Positions 30,061 to 39,587 of a DNA stretch of 64,000 bases are shown here, piece after piece. The stretch is from positions 124,001 through 188,000 of the forward strand of contig NZ_BDBF01000002.1 in assembly GCF_001612845.1 (NCBI RefSeq), given 5' to 3'. Under the pieces are notes generated by a model that did not search any database, was not told where the DNA came from, and saw nothing but the letters and a program-made list of their open reading frames with translations. The first letter of the stretch is position 1. Every line of letters starts with the position of its first letter. Made by a program: the position numbers and the translations under genes. This DNA is from Nocardia elegans NBRC 108235 (GTDB lineage Bacteria; Actinomycetota; Actinomycetes; Mycobacteriales; Mycobacteriaceae).

Positions 30061-31623
30061 ATGAGCGCACCCGAACGCACGTCACCGGCCTTCTACATCA
30101 CCACGGCGATCGCCTACCCCAACGGCGCGCCGCATATCGGCCATGCCTACGAGTACATCTCCACCGATACACTGGCCCGGTTCAAGCGGCTCGACGGCTA
30201 CGACGTGTTCTTCATGACCGGCACCGACGAGCACGGCCAGAAGGTGCAGCAGGCCGCGCGCGCCGCCGGCGTCTCCGTGGAGGAATACGCCGCGCGCAAT
30301 TCGGATGTGTTCGAACGCATGGACAAGGCGCTCGACATTTCCTACGACCGATTCATCCGCACCACCGACGAGGATCATCTCGCCGCCAGCATCGCGATCT
30401 GGGAGCGCATGCAGGCCAACGGCGATATCTACCTCGACACCTATTCGGGCTGGTACTCGGTGCGCGACGAGGCCTTCTACACCGAGGAGGAGACCACCGT
30501 CACCGAGGACGGGACGCGACTGGCGACCGAAACCCGGACCCCGGTGGAATGGACCGAGGAGTCGAACTACTTCTTCCGGTTGTCGAAATATCAGGACCGG
30601 CTGCTCGAACTGTACGAGAACACACCGGATTTCATTCTGCCCGCCACCCGGCGCAACGAAATCGTCAGCTACGTGAAGGCCGGCCTGAAGGATCTGTCGA
30701 TTTCGCGGACCACCTTCGACTGGGGTGTGCCGGTGCCCGGTGATCCGGCGCATGTGATGTACGTCTGGGTGGACGCGCTCACCAACTATCTGACCGGTGT
30801 CGGATTCCCGAATACCGATTCGGCCGCCTTCCAACGGTTCTGGCCGGCGAATGTGCACATCATCGGCAAGGACATCACCCGGTTCCACACCGTCTACTGG
30901 CCGGCCTTCCTGATGTCGGCGGGTATCGAATTGCCGAAACGCGTTTTCGTGCACGGCTTCTTGTTCAACAAGGGCGAGAAGATGTCGAAATCGGTCGGCA
31001 ATGTGGTGGACCCGCTGGCGCTGGTCGACCAGTACGGCCTCGACGCGGTGCGGTTCTTCCTGCTGCGCGAAATCTCCTACGGCCAGGACGGTTCCTACAG
31101 CCACGACGCCATCGTCGGGCGGATCAACACCGACCTGGCCAATGAATACGGCAATCTGGTGCAGCGCAGCCTGAAGATGGTGGCGCGCGACTTCGATTCG
31201 ACCGTCCCGACTCCCGGCGAATTCACCGAGGCCGACCGGGAGCTGCTCGATCGCGCGAACGGCTTGCTGGAGCGCTGCCGCACCGAATTCGACGGCCAGC
31301 AACTACATCTGGCGCTCGAGGCGATCTGGCTGACCCTCGGCGAGACGAACAAGTACTTCTCCGCACAGCAGCCGTGGGCGCTGGCCAAATCGGGCACGCC
31401 CGAAGACGTGGCCCGCGAGGCGACCGTGCTGTACGTAACCCTCGAGGTGCTGCGGATCGTGTCGATCCTGGTGCAGCCGGTGATCCCGGGTTCGGCCGGG
31501 CGGATTCTGGACCAACTCGGCCAGACCGCGCGCACCTTCGCCGATATCGCCACGCCGATCGAGGCCGGACTGGCCCTACCCGCGCCGGAGCCGGTGTTCC
31601 CGAAGTACATCGAACCGAAGTAG
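30061..31623 (+). CDS. metG: Methionyl-tRNA synthetase
   Basis: A 520-residue class Ia synthetase, the short actinobacterial form without the C-terminal dimerisation domain. [13 protein letters not shown] carries the HIGH motif (P-HIGH), [16 protein letters not shown] follows, no zinc-knuckle Cys4 is seen, so it belongs to the zinc-free type, and [18 protein letters not shown] carries KMSKS. The anticodon-binding domain starts near residue 380. It charges initiator and elongator tRNA-Met. It is followed by a TetR gene 17 bases downstream. Confidence 0.97.
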   Translation: MSAPERTSPAFYITTAIAYPNGAPHIGHAYEYISTDTLARFKRLDGYDVFFMTGTDEHGQKVQQAARAAGVSVEEYAARNSDVFERMDKALDISYDRFIRTTDEDHLAASIAIWERMQANGDIYLDTYSGWYSVRDEAFYTEEETTVTEDGTRLATETRTPVEWTEESNYFFRLSKYQDRLLELYENTPDFILPATRRNEIVSYVKAGLKDLSISRTTFDWGVPVPGDPAHVMYVWVDALTNYLTGVGFPNTDSAAFQRFWPANVHIIGKDITRFHTVYWPAFLMSAGIELPKRVFVHGFLFNKGEKMSKSVGNVVDPLALVDQYGLDAVRFFLLREISYGQDGSYSHDAIVGRINTDLANEYGNLVQRSLKMVARDFDSTVPTPGEFTEADRELLDRANGLLERCRTEFDGQQLHLALEAIWLTLGETNKYFSAQQPWALAKSGTPEDVAREATVLYVTLEVLRIVSILVQPVIPGSAGRILDQLGQTARTFADIATPIEAGLALPAPEPVFPKYIEPK

Positions 31624-31640
31624 GCGACCGGAGCCTGGTT

Positions 31641-32288
31641 ATGGATGCGGAATTCGCCGAGCGCCACCGCAGCGTTCGCGCACAGGCGCTCGGCACCCCC
31701 CGGGGCCGACTCATCGGCGCGATGGTCGAATGTGTCGGCGCCCGTGGCTTTTCCGCGACGACACTCACCGATATCGTCGCCCGTGCCCACGTATCGCGAA
31801 GCACCTTCTACGAACACTTCGGCAACAAAGAGCATTGCTTCGTCGAGGCTGTCCACACGGGTATGGAGATGATCCGCGCCCGGATCGTCGACGAACTGGC
31901 ACAACTGCCCCGGGATGCCGATCCGCGCTGCCGCATCGCCACCGTGATCACCACGTTCTGCGCGGTGATCGCGTCCGAACCGGATTTCGCGCGGCTGATC
32001 CTGGTGGAATCTCTGTTGGTCGGCGAAGCGAGCACCGACTTCCGGGACATGGCGCTGGACCGGTTCGCGACCATGTACCGGAAATATCACGACAAGGCCC
32101 GCGCCGCCGACCCCGCGATACCGGAACTGTCGGACGAGCTGATCGCGCTGGTGCCCGATGCCATCGGCGAGCGCACCCGCCGTGTCCTGGTCCGCGACGG
32201 CGCACAGCGCGTACCCGAATTAGCGCCCACCTTCATCGAATTCGCCAACGCCGCGCTGGGGTTGGCGCCGGCACCGGTGCACGCGTAG
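31641..32288 (+). CDS. TetR/AcrR-family transcriptional regulator
   Basis: A 215-residue regulator. The HTH near residues 22-68 includes FSATTLTDIVARAHVSRSTFYEHFGNKEHCF, in which the second half is the recognition helix plus the conserved FYxHFxxKE. The C-terminal domain is a TetR_C_13-like bundle (FCAVIASEPDFARLILVESL). The frame is open upstream through metG, but the ATG at 31641 is the only plausible start, 17 bases past metG. Target unknown; it may be cotranscribed with metG. Confidence 0.85.
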   Translation: MDAEFAERHRSVRAQALGTPRGRLIGAMVECVGARGFSATTLTDIVARAHVSRSTFYEHFGNKEHCFVEAVHTGMEMIRARIVDELAQLPRDADPRCRIATVITTFCAVIASEPDFARLILVESLLVGEASTDFRDMALDRFATMYRKYHDKARAADPAIPELSDELIALVPDAIGERTRRVLVRDGAQRVPELAPTFIEFANAALGLAPAPVHA

Positions 32289-32364
32289 CGAGCGAGGCTT
32301 CTGTTTCCGCGCCGGGCACGGCGCCGACGGTGCCACCGAACCGCGGCAACCGGGCGACCCGGGA

Positions 32365-33210
32365 CTATTCCGCGCGGGCGGCCAGGACCGCATCGTAGAG
32401 TTCGCGGCGCGACACCCCGCCCGCACGCGCGGCGACCTGTGCGCACGCGTCCTTGAGGCGAATTCCGTCGGCGACCAGTTCTTCCACCTCGTCCACCAGA
32501 TCGACCGGGTCGGCCGAAACCGGTTGCGCCCCTTCGACCACCACCGTGATCTCTCCGCGCGCACCCTCGACGGCCCATGCCGCCAGCTCACCGAGTCCGC
32601 CGCGCACGACCTCCTCGTAGGTCTTGGTCAGCTCCCGGCACACCGCGGCCCGGCGTTCGGGGCCGAGGACCTCCGCCGCATCGGCCAGACAGTCGGCGAG
32701 CCGGTGCGGGGCCTCGAAGAACACCACCGCGCGCGGCTCGGTGACCAGGGTCGCGAGCCACTGCTTGCGCTGCCCGGACTTTCGCGGGGCGAAGCCGTCG
32801 AAGCAGAACCGTTCCATCGGCAATCCGGACAAGGCCAGCGCGGTGGTGACGGCTGAAGGGCCGGGCAGGCACGTCACCGGAAGATCCCGTTCGATACATG
32901 CCGCGACCATCCGGTAGCCGGGGTCGCTGACCGAGGGCATCCCCGCATCGGTGACCAGCAGGACTGTCTTCCCGGACTCGATCTCGTCCAGCAGCAACGG
33001 GATTCGCGCGGCCTCGACGTGATCGTAGAAACTCACCACGCGTCCGGTGATCTCCACCTCGAGCGCCTTGGCCAGGGTCCGGGTCCGGCGCGTGTCCTCG
33101 GCGGCCACGACGTCCGCGCTCGCCAGGGCGTCGCGCAGCCGCTGCGACGCGTCACCGATATCGCCCATCGGCGTCGCCGCCAGCACCAACCGCCCGCCGT
33201 GCTCGCCCAT
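32365..33210 (-). CDS. rsmI: 16S rRNA (cytidine1402-2'-O)-methyltransferase
   Basis: A 281-residue tetrapyrrole-methylase-fold enzyme. The start LVLAATPMGDIGDASQRLRD and DVVAAEDTRRTR are its conserved N-terminal motifs; VVSFYDHVEA, LLVTDAGMPSVSDPG and CLPGPSAVTTALALSGLP follow. It 2'-O-methylates C1402 in the decoding centre. The ATG at 33210 with AAGGAC upstream is chosen over 33282, which adds 24 low-complexity residues. Divergent from pmt, as for Rv1002c and Rv1003. Confidence 0.94.
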   Translation of the reverse strand: MGEHGGRLVLAATPMGDIGDASQRLRDALASADVVAAEDTRRTRTLAKALEVEITGRVVSFYDHVEAARIPLLLDEIESGKTVLLVTDAGMPSVSDPGYRMVAACIERDLPVTCLPGPSAVTTALALSGLPMERFCFDGFAPRKSGQRKQWLATLVTEPRAVVFFEAPHRLADCLADAAEVLGPERRAAVCRELTKTYEEVVRGGLGELAAWAVEGARGEITVVVEGAQPVSADPVDLVDEVEELVADGIRLKDACAQVAARAGGVSRRELYDAVLAARAE

Positions 33211-33383
33211 CGCCGTCCTTTCCATCGCCGCCCGGCCCGTCCGGGCCGGCCGCCACCACGCACCCGCGCCCGGTCCGGGCAAACGCTACCCGGGGACCGG
33301 ACCGCGCCCGAGTCCGCAGGTGCGCCGTGCGAGTCGGCTCACCGCCGCGCTACCCACCGCCGCACACCGCATACGATCGGAGC

Positions 33384-35045
33384 GTGACCCAGCTGACCGA
33401 TACGCGACCGGCGATCGGCGCGGGCCCGGCCTTGTCCAGTCCGGCGCCGCTGCGCCCCGCACCCGATTTCGGACCGACCGACCGGGCCCGGGGCTGGCTG
33501 GTCACCATATTCCTGACGGCGGTCGCCGCGGTCACCCGGTTCACCATGTTGAACTACCCGACCGACGCCGGCACCCCGGTCTTCGACGAGAAGCATTACG
33601 CACCGCAGGCCTGGCAGATACTCACCGGGGGCGGGGTCGAGGACAACCCGGCCTACGGGCTGGTGGTCCATCCGCCGGTCGGTAAGCAGATGATCGCGCT
33701 GGGCGAAGCGATATTCGGCTACACCAGCTGGGGCTGGCGCTTCACCGCGGCGGTCTTCGGGTCGCTGCTGGTCCTGCTGGTCATCCGCATCACCCGGCGG
33801 ATGGCCCGGTCCACGCTGATCGGCGCGATCGCGGGCGTGTTGTTGATCGCCGACGGGGTGACGTTCGTGTCCTCGCGCATCGGCATGCTCGACATCTTCC
33901 AGGCGGTCTTCGTCGTCGGCGCCTTCGGCTGCCTGATCGTCGACCGCGACGAGATGCGGGCGCGCCTCGCCCGGGCCGACGCCGAGGGTCGAATAGCGCC
34001 CGCGGCGCGAGCGGCGGGCCCGCAGGCGGCAGCACGCGTAACCACGGAGGGCACCGGGAGCGCCGCCATCGCATTCAGCGCCTTCGGCCCGCGACTGGGG
34101 GTGCGATGGTGGCGGTTCGGAGCCGGTCTGCTGCTGGGATTGTCGTGCGGAACCAAATGGTCGGGCCTGTATTTCATCCTGTTCTTCGGGCTGATGACGG
34201 TGTGCTTCGATGTGGCCGCGCGCAAGGCCTACGGGGTGCCGCGCCCCTGGGTCGGTACGGCGGTCCGCGATATCGGACCTGCCCTGTATGCGCTGGTACT
34301 GATTCCGCTGCTGGTCTATCTGGCGTCCTATTGGGGCTGGTTCGCCAGCGAGGACGGCTACGACCGCTATTCGGTGGGCAATGCCGTGGGCGCCGGCGGC
34401 ACCTGGTCGTGGGTGCCGGACGCGTTGCGCTCGCTGTGGCACAACCAGGCCGAATCGCTGAAATTTCATGAAAGCCTGACCAATTCGGCCGGTAACCATC
34501 ATCCGTGGGAATCCAAGCCGTGGTCGTGGCCGATGGGCCTGCGCCCGATGCTGTACTACTACGCCGACAACGGCGTGACCGGATGCGGGCAGTCGGTCTG
34601 CGTGAAGGCCGTGATGCTGATCGGCACACCGGCGATGTGGTGGTTGTCGCTGCCGATGCTCGCCTGGGCGTTGTGGCGCACCGCGACCCGGCGCGATTGG
34701 CGGTACGCGGCGATGCTGGTCGGCTACGGCGCCGGGCTGCTGCCGTGGTTCGCGGACCTGGACCGGCAGATGTACTACTTCTACGCGGTTCCGATGGCGC
34801 CGTTCCTGGTGATGGGTCTGGCCCTGACGCTCGGTGACATCTTGGGCCCGGCACCGCTCGTGCGGGCCCGGTCGGGACGATGGTTCGCGTTGGCCGGCGA
34901 GCGCCGGAGCCTCGGACTACTCCTGGTATGCCTGTATCTGGGTCTGGTGATCGCCAACTTCATCTGGCTGTGGCCCATCCTCACCGCCCTGCCGATCACG
35001 CCGAGCAACTGGCACGACCACCTCTGGCTGCCCAGCTGGCGCTGA
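33384..35045 (+). CDS. pmt: Dolichyl-phosphate-mannose protein mannosyltransferase (Pmt, GT39)
   Basis: A 553-residue polytopic membrane enzyme (about 10-11 helices) that O-mannosylates exported proteins at Ser/Thr, as Rv1002c does. PVFDEKHYAPQAWQIL holds the catalytic Asp-Glu of the first periplasmic loop, GVTFVSSRIGMLDIFQ is the third-helix motif, and GLSCGTKWSGLYF and HPWESKPWSWPMGLRP are conserved. GTG start at 33384. Residues about 204-232 (around GPQAAARVTTEGTG) are an in-frame insertion of the dispersed repeat also found at 10894-11043, lying in the cytosolic loop between helices where relatives are shorter. Confidence 0.93.
   Translation: MTQLTDTRPAIGAGPALSSPAPLRPAPDFGPTDRARGWLVTIFLTAVAAVTRFTMLNYPTDAGTPVFDEKHYAPQAWQILTGGGVEDNPAYGLVVHPPVGKQMIALGEAIFGYTSWGWRFTAAVFGSLLVLLVIRITRRMARSTLIGAIAGVLLIADGVTFVSSRIGMLDIFQAVFVVGAFGCLIVDRDEMRARLARADAEGRIAPAARAAGPQAAARVTTEGTGSAAIAFSAFGPRLGVRWWRFGAGLLLGLSCGTKWSGLYFILFFGLMTVCFDVAARKAYGVPRPWVGTAVRDIGPALYALVLIPLLVYLASYWGWFASEDGYDRYSVGNAVGAGGTWSWVPDALRSLWHNQAESLKFHESLTNSAGNHHPWESKPWSWPMGLRPMLYYYADNGVTGCGQSVCVKAVMLIGTPAMWWLSLPMLAWALWRTATRRDWRYAAMLVGYGAGLLPWFADLDRQMYYFYAVPMAPFLVMGLALTLGDILGPAPLVRARSGRWFALAGERRSLGLLLVCLYLGLVIANFIWLWPILTALPITPSNWHDHLWLPSWR
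33995..34075 (-). repeat. Antisense, in-frame copy of the dispersed repeat inside pmt
   Basis: On the minus strand this segment reads ATGGCGG, CCCTCCGTGGTTACGC, GCTGCCGCCT and ends CTATTCGACCC, parallel to copy 2 at 10970-11043 with its CAATTGGACCC end. About 50 of 75 positions seem to match by eye. It adds some 27 residues to Pmt without breaking the frame. Confidence 0.65.
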
Positions 35046-35057
35046 GGCTCGATCCGG

Positions 35058-35423
35058 CTACGGTGTCTCGCCCAGCGCGGCCCGCACGTAGCGCAGCGCC
35101 GCCTCGTCGTCGAGACCCAATCGGCGCACCGCGGCAACGTATTCGGTGGCCGCGCGACCGGCCGCGTCGCGAGTCGGATCCCCGGAGGAGGCGATGAACG
35201 ACCCGAGCCGGCCCCGGGTCTCGAGCACACCGTCCTGTTCGAGTTCGCGGTAGGCGCGTGCGACGGTGTTCGGCGCCAAGCCGAGTTGGGCGGCGAGCGC
35301 GCGCACGGTCGGAATCTTGGTTCCGGCGGTGAGTTCGCCGGATTGCACCCGGGCCACGATGCCCAGCCGCAGTTGTTCGTACGGCGGCACCGTCGATTGA
35401 TGGTCGACCGGGATATCCAGCAT
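35058..35423 (-). CDS. GntR-family regulator, YtrA-like
   Basis: A 121-residue regulator. Residues 10-80 are a winged helix: PPYEQLRLGIVARVQSGEL, IPTVRALAAQLGLAPNTVARAY and LEQDGVLETRGRLGSFIA. The remaining 35 residues form a short tail, which places it in the YtrA subfamily with no separate ligand domain. It lies six bases upstream of arcA's stop on the same strand, after arcA, so arcA and this gene are probably one transcript. Targets unknown, no ABC transporter is adjacent. Confidence 0.88.
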   Translation of the reverse strand: MLDIPVDHQSTVPPYEQLRLGIVARVQSGELTAGTKIPTVRALAAQLGLAPNTVARAYRELEQDGVLETRGRLGSFIASSGDPTRDAAGRAATEYVAAVRRLGLDDEAALRYVRAALGETP

Positions 35424-35429
35424 CGGCTT

Positions 35430-36656
35430 TCACACCTCGTCACGCGACAGCGGGCAGGACAGGCAGCGGGGCCCGCCCCGGCCGGAACCCAGTTCGGATC
35501 CCGGAATGGTCAGCACCTCGATGCCCGCGTCGGCCAGCCGTGTATTCGTATTCTCGTTGCGTTCATAGGCCACCACGACCCCGGGCGCCAGTGCGAGGGT
35601 GTTGTTGCCGTCGTCCCACTGTTCCCGTTCGGCGGTCACCCCGTCCAGCCCGGTGTCGATGACCCGGAGTTTGTCGATGCCCATCGCCTCGGCCGCGGCG
35701 GGCAGGAACGGGTCCGGCCCGCTCATCCGCACCGAATCGCCGTCGGCACGAATGGTGAACGCGCGCAACGAATTCTGCACACCGGGGTACATCACCACCG
35801 CATCGCGGTCGACCATGGTGCACACCGTGTCCAGGTGCATGGTGGCCCGGTTCTGCGCGATCGGCACCACCAGCACGGTATGGGCCAGGGCGTCGTCGAA
35901 GAGACTGCGCGCCAGGGCTTCCGCACCCGCCGGCGAGGTGCGCTCCCCGACTCCGATCGCGACCACACCGGGCGAAAGCAGCAGGACGTCACCGCCTTCC
36001 ATCGGCGCGGTGTGCGATTCGTAGGCGCGGCGCACGCCGAGGAAGCGCGGATGGAACGCGTATACCAGATCGGTGAGCGAGGTTTCGCGGGCGCGGGCCG
36101 GCAGCGCCAGTGAGGTGATGGCCACCTTGGGCCCCACCCAGAACGACGAATCGCGAGTGAACAGCAGATTCGGCAGCGGATCGATGACGAAATCGGTGCC
36201 CTGGTGCATGCGCCGCACCAGTGAGGCGGCATCCGGTTCGAAGGGCAATTCGTCGAAGGTCATGCCGGCCATGAGTATTCGCGCCAGATCCGGTGCGGGC
36301 ACCGCGCGCAGATAGGTCTTCAGATCCTCGGCCAGGGCGTAACCGATGCGGCGGGCGTCGACGGCCGCGGTGATGCCCATACTGCGTCCGGCGCCGCTGA
36401 CCGCGAGCGTCTCGGTGAGCAGATCGGCGAGCAACAGCACCTCGACACCGCGGCCGCGCAGCACGTCGGCGAAGATCTCGTGTTCCTGCTGAGCCCGCTC
36501 CACCCAGGGGATGGCGTCGAACAACAGTTGATCGTTGTTGCGCGGCGTGAGTCGGCGCAGCTCATCGCCCGGGCGATGCAGCAGTACCGCGCGCAGCGTC
36601 CCGACCTCGGTCGTCACGGAAAACGGTCGCGCCGGGGGCACAGCCTCTGGTCCCAT
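35430..36656 (-). CDS. arcA: Arginine deiminase
   Basis: A 408-residue guanidino-modifying enzyme that hydrolyses arginine to citrulline and ammonia. [25 protein letters not shown] opens the family; [37 protein letters not shown] with the catalytic His, and [11 protein letters not shown] with the catalytic Cys are all intact. ATG at 36656 gives the usual length; the open frame to 36887 would overlap soxR. No arcB or arcC follows, so it acts outside a full arginine deiminase pathway, as with Rv1001. The start lies 147 bases from the divergent soxR. Confidence 0.95.
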   Translation of the reverse strand: MGPEAVPPARPFSVTTEVGTLRAVLLHRPGDELRRLTPRNNDQLLFDAIPWVERAQQEHEIFADVLRGRGVEVLLLADLLTETLAVSGAGRSMGITAAVDARRIGYALAEDLKTYLRAVPAPDLARILMAGMTFDELPFEPDAASLVRRMHQGTDFVIDPLPNLLFTRDSSFWVGPKVAITSLALPARARETSLTDLVYAFHPRFLGVRRAYESHTAPMEGGDVLLLSPGVVAIGVGERTSPAGAEALARSLFDDALAHTVLVVPIAQNRATMHLDTVCTMVDRDAVVMYPGVQNSLRAFTIRADGDSVRMSGPDPFLPAAAEAMGIDKLRVIDTGLDGVTAEREQWDDGNNTLALAPGVVVAYERNENTNTRLADAGIEVLTIPGSELGSGRGGPRCLSCPLSRDEV

Positions 36657-36783
36657 ATCCCGACCGTAATGGGCCGCCGCCGGGTTGGCACGGAATTGTT
36701 CGCCGACCGGGCCGGATCCGGCGCCCGACGATATCGGCCGCTGCGCGGCGGCGAAGTTCCCGGTTCTCGCCCGGCCCCCAAAA

Positions 36784-36803
36784 ACCTGAAGTAACATTGA
36801 GGT
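36784..36803. promoter_or_regulatory. SoxR box
   Basis: ACCTGAAGTAACATTGAGGT is close to the SoxR consensus CCTCAAGTTAACTTGAGG. It ends directly before the ATG of soxR at 36804, so a transcript started here would be leaderless or nearly so. It lies 127 bases upstream of the divergent arcA start. Redox-cycling compounds would activate through it. Confidence 0.7.
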
Positions 36804-37373
36804 ATGCAGCATACGACGTGGCAAGCCAAGGAGCTCACCCCCGGGCAACTGTCGGAACGCAGCGGCGTCGCGGTGTCGGCACTGCATTTCTACGAACGCG
36901 AGGGCCTGATCGCCAGCCGCCGCACCAGCGGAAACCAGCGCAGGTACTCACGGGAAACGCTGCGCAGAGTGGCATTCATCCGGATCTCGCAGCGCGTCGG
37001 AATTCCGCTCAGCGAAATTCGCAAGGCTCTCGACACCCTACCGGAGGGGCGCACCCCCAATCGCAAGGATTGGGAACGATTGTCGGTAACGTGGCGCACC
37101 GACCTCGATCAGCGCATCGAACAGCTCACCCGGCTGCGCAACAGCCTCACCGACTGCATCGGCTGCGGCTGCCTGTCACTGGGCAGCTGCCGCATCGTCA
37201 ACTATCACGACCGGCTCGGCGACGAGGGCCCGGGCGCGCGCACGCTGGATGTGAGCATCGACTGCACGAAAGGCGAGGGATGCGAGAACCCGACCTCGGC
37301 GAGCCGTGCGGACGTGGCCGAGGAGGCCGAGGAGGCCGCCGTGACGGGGTGCGCCGAAAAGATGTGCGGGTGA
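36804..37373 (+). CDS. soxR: Redox-sensitive transcriptional activator SoxR
   Basis: A 189-residue MerR-family protein. [26 protein letters not shown] and [20 protein letters not shown] form the winged-helix HTH, nearly identical to E. coli SoxR in pattern. The [2Fe-2S] site is [12 protein letters not shown] near residues 116-127. The C-terminal 60 residues are a longer acidic tail than in enterobacteria. The first codon follows the SoxR box directly, implying autoregulation. In actinobacteria SoxR usually responds to redox-active metabolites rather than driving soxS. Confidence 0.93.
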   Translation: MQHTTWQAKELTPGQLSERSGVAVSALHFYEREGLIASRRTSGNQRRYSRETLRRVAFIRISQRVGIPLSEIRKALDTLPEGRTPNRKDWERLSVTWRTDLDQRIEQLTRLRNSLTDCIGCGCLSLGSCRIVNYHDRLGDEGPGARTLDVSIDCTKGEGCENPTSASRADVAEEAEEAAVTGCAEKMCG

Positions 37374-37380
37374 GTCCCGC

Positions 37381-38229
37381 TCAGCGCAGGAAGCGGTTGA
37401 ACTGGTCGTTGGCGCGGCGCATCGTGAACTCGTAGGGCCAGGCGAACTTTCGCGCCCACCAATAGCCGAAGCGCACGTCGAACGAGGTGTAGACGAGGAA
37501 GCGATTCTTCTCGATGCCGCGGAAGATGGCGCGCGCGGCCTGGTCGGGCGAGGCCGCGTGCGACTGGAAACGCTTCACATACCGCTGGATTCGCGGATCG
37601 TCGCGGTCCACACCGGCGATCTCGACGGTCTGCACCAGATGGGTGTTCACCGCGCCGGGCACCACCAGATGCACCGTGATCCCGTGCCGGGCCAGATCGA
37701 AACGCAGCACCTCCGATACGCCGCGCAACCCGTACTTGCTGGCGCTGTAGGCCGCATGCCAGGGGAACGCCAGCAGCCCCGCCGCCGAGGACACGTTGAC
37801 CAGCGCCCCGCCGCGACCGGCGCGCACCATCTCCGGCACGAAACTCTCGATGACGTGGATCGGGCCCATCAGGTTCACGTCGACCATCGAGCGCCAGTGC
37901 CGGTGCTCGAGATTCTCGACCGTGCCCCAGGCCGAGATGCCGGCCACGTTCATCACCACGTCCAGGCTGCCGTGCCGAGCGTGCACGTCCCGGGCGAAGG
38001 CGGCGACCGCCTCGTACTCGCTGATGTCGAGAGCCCGCGATTCCAGCACCTTGCCGCCGGTGCGCCCGATCTCCTCGACGGTGTCCGCGAGTCCGGCGGC
38101 ATCGATGTCGGTCAGGACGAGTTCGGCCCCCTGCGCGGCGGCGGCGATCGCGGTCGCCCGACCGATTCCGCTGGCCGCGCCGGTGACCAGAGTCTTCTTG
38201 CCGCTCACGGACTTCAAGCGATCACGCAC
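37381..38229 (-). CDS. Short-chain dehydrogenase/reductase
   Basis: A 282-residue SDR. LVTGAASGIGRATAIAAAAQG, VMNVAGISAWG, LVNVSSAAGLLAFP and YSASKYGLRGVSEVL are the cofactor, NAG-like, Ser and Tyr-Lys motifs. The longer C-terminus (FDVRFGYWWARKFAWPYEF) is typical of actinobacterial SDRs linked to lipid or steroid breakdown. The GTG at 38229 preceded by GAGGAA is preferred to the ATG at 38277. It converges with soxR, the stops being a few bases apart. Substrate unknown. Confidence 0.88.
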   Translation of the reverse strand: MRDRLKSVSGKKTLVTGAASGIGRATAIAAAAQGAELVLTDIDAAGLADTVEEIGRTGGKVLESRALDISEYEAVAAFARDVHARHGSLDVVMNVAGISAWGTVENLEHRHWRSMVDVNLMGPIHVIESFVPEMVRAGRGGALVNVSSAAGLLAFPWHAAYSASKYGLRGVSEVLRFDLARHGITVHLVVPGAVNTHLVQTVEIAGVDRDDPRIQRYVKRFQSHAASPDQAARAIFRGIEKNRFLVYTSFDVRFGYWWARKFAWPYEFTMRRANDQFNRFLR

Positions 38230-38361
38230 GCCGTTCCTCGAATGCTCTGCGGTGTGATGTCGGTGCTGTGCCGGCATCCGGACTGACTATCTCCGTTGCC
38301 CTGGAGCATACGTGTTCCCCGACACACCGCATCCGTACCGGGCCGCACGGGCACGTCACGG

Positions 38362-39489
38362 CTACGACAATCCGCGCAATACCGACAGCATCCCGGCGAC
38401 CGCGACCGGCCACGGGAATTGTTCGGCCCGTGAGCGCGCGGCGCGTCGTCGCTGCGCTGCCGGACGGGCCAGCACATCGGTGACGGCCTCGGCGAAGGCC
38501 GACGGGTGATCGGCGGCCACGGCCCCGCATTCGGCGGTCACGATGTCGGCCAGCGCCGAGGAACGACTGGCCACCACCGGGGTACCGGCGGCCAGCGCCT
38601 CGAGCGCGGCCAGCCCGAAGGTTTCATGCGGCCCGGGTGCGAGCGAGATATCCGCACTGGCCAGCAGGGTCGCCAAATGCGTTCGGTCGTCGATGAATCC
38701 GGCGAAATGCACGCCCGGACGCCCGTCGGGCAGCGCGGCCACACCGCGCGCCTGCCGGACCAGCGCGTCGCGGCGCGGCCCGTCTCCGGCGACCACCAGC
38801 CGCACGTTCACCCCGCCCCGGCGCAGCTGATCCACGGCCTCGATACTGCGATCGACCCGCTTCTCCACCGACAGCCGCCCGCAGTGCACCACCAGATGCG
38901 AACCCCCGAGCCGCGCGCGCAGGGCCCGATCGTGGCGATGCGGCGCGAACAGCTCCAGATCCACACCCAACGGGACGAGCGCGACATTCGGAGCGTCGAT
39001 CCGGTCGAACTCCGCGCGGGCGAACGCGGTGGTGCAGACCACCATGTCGTAATCGGCCGCGGTGCGACGATTGGCGACGTCGGCGGCCCGCCGTGCGACC
39101 GAGGTGGGCAGCACCTGGCCGAGCAACCGGTCGAGGCGCTCGTGCGAGATCATCACCGACGCGATATCCCGGCGGCGGGCCCACCGCCCGAACCCGCGCA
39201 GCGTCAGCCGGTCCGACACCTCGAGCGCATCCGGCGCCAGGCCCGCCAGCAGATCGGCGACTCGACGGGGTTCGGCCGCGCGATATCCGCCCGTCCACGG
39301 AATCCCCAACGCCGGCACGGTCATCCGCACCACACCGTTGGGCAGGACCTCCTCGTCCTGGCGCGCGCCCGGCACGATCAGCACGACCTCGTGCCCGGCC
39401 GCCACATATCCGGCGCCGAGATGATGCAGTGCGGTGCGAAGCCCGCCCGAACGCGGCCCGTAGAAGTTCGCCAGCTGAGCGATGCGCAC
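38362..39489 (-). CDS. GT4-family glycosyltransferase
   Basis: A 375-residue GT-B enzyme. VRIAQLANFYGPRSGGLRTALHHLG is the N-terminal donor-fold start, SVMISHERLDRLL follows, HCGRLSVEKRVDRSIEAV begins the nucleotide-sugar domain, and GPHETFGLAALEALAAGTPVVAS carries the E-x7-E donor motif. Close in pattern to actinobacterial alpha-mannosyltransferases (MgtA/PimB group). Starting at the GTG at 39489 removes 61 low-complexity residues. Donor and acceptor unproven; cell-envelope mannolipid synthesis is likely. Confidence 0.85.
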   Translation of the reverse strand: MRIAQLANFYGPRSGGLRTALHHLGAGYVAAGHEVVLIVPGARQDEEVLPNGVVRMTVPALGIPWTGGYRAAEPRRVADLLAGLAPDALEVSDRLTLRGFGRWARRRDIASVMISHERLDRLLGQVLPTSVARRAADVANRRTAADYDMVVCTTAFARAEFDRIDAPNVALVPLGVDLELFAPHRHDRALRARLGGSHLVVHCGRLSVEKRVDRSIEAVDQLRRGGVNVRLVVAGDGPRRDALVRQARGVAALPDGRPGVHFAGFIDDRTHLATLLASADISLAPGPHETFGLAALEALAAGTPVVASRSSALADIVTAECGAVAADHPSAFAEAVTDVLARPAAQRRRAARSRAEQFPWPVAVAGMLSVLRGLS

Positions 39490-39587
39490 GCGCCGATCGT
39501 CCCCGCCCCGCGAACCGGCGGGACGAACACCGGATGAATGCTCGCCGAAGGATGCGCCAACCGCCCGCACCGCCCTGTCACCACGCG

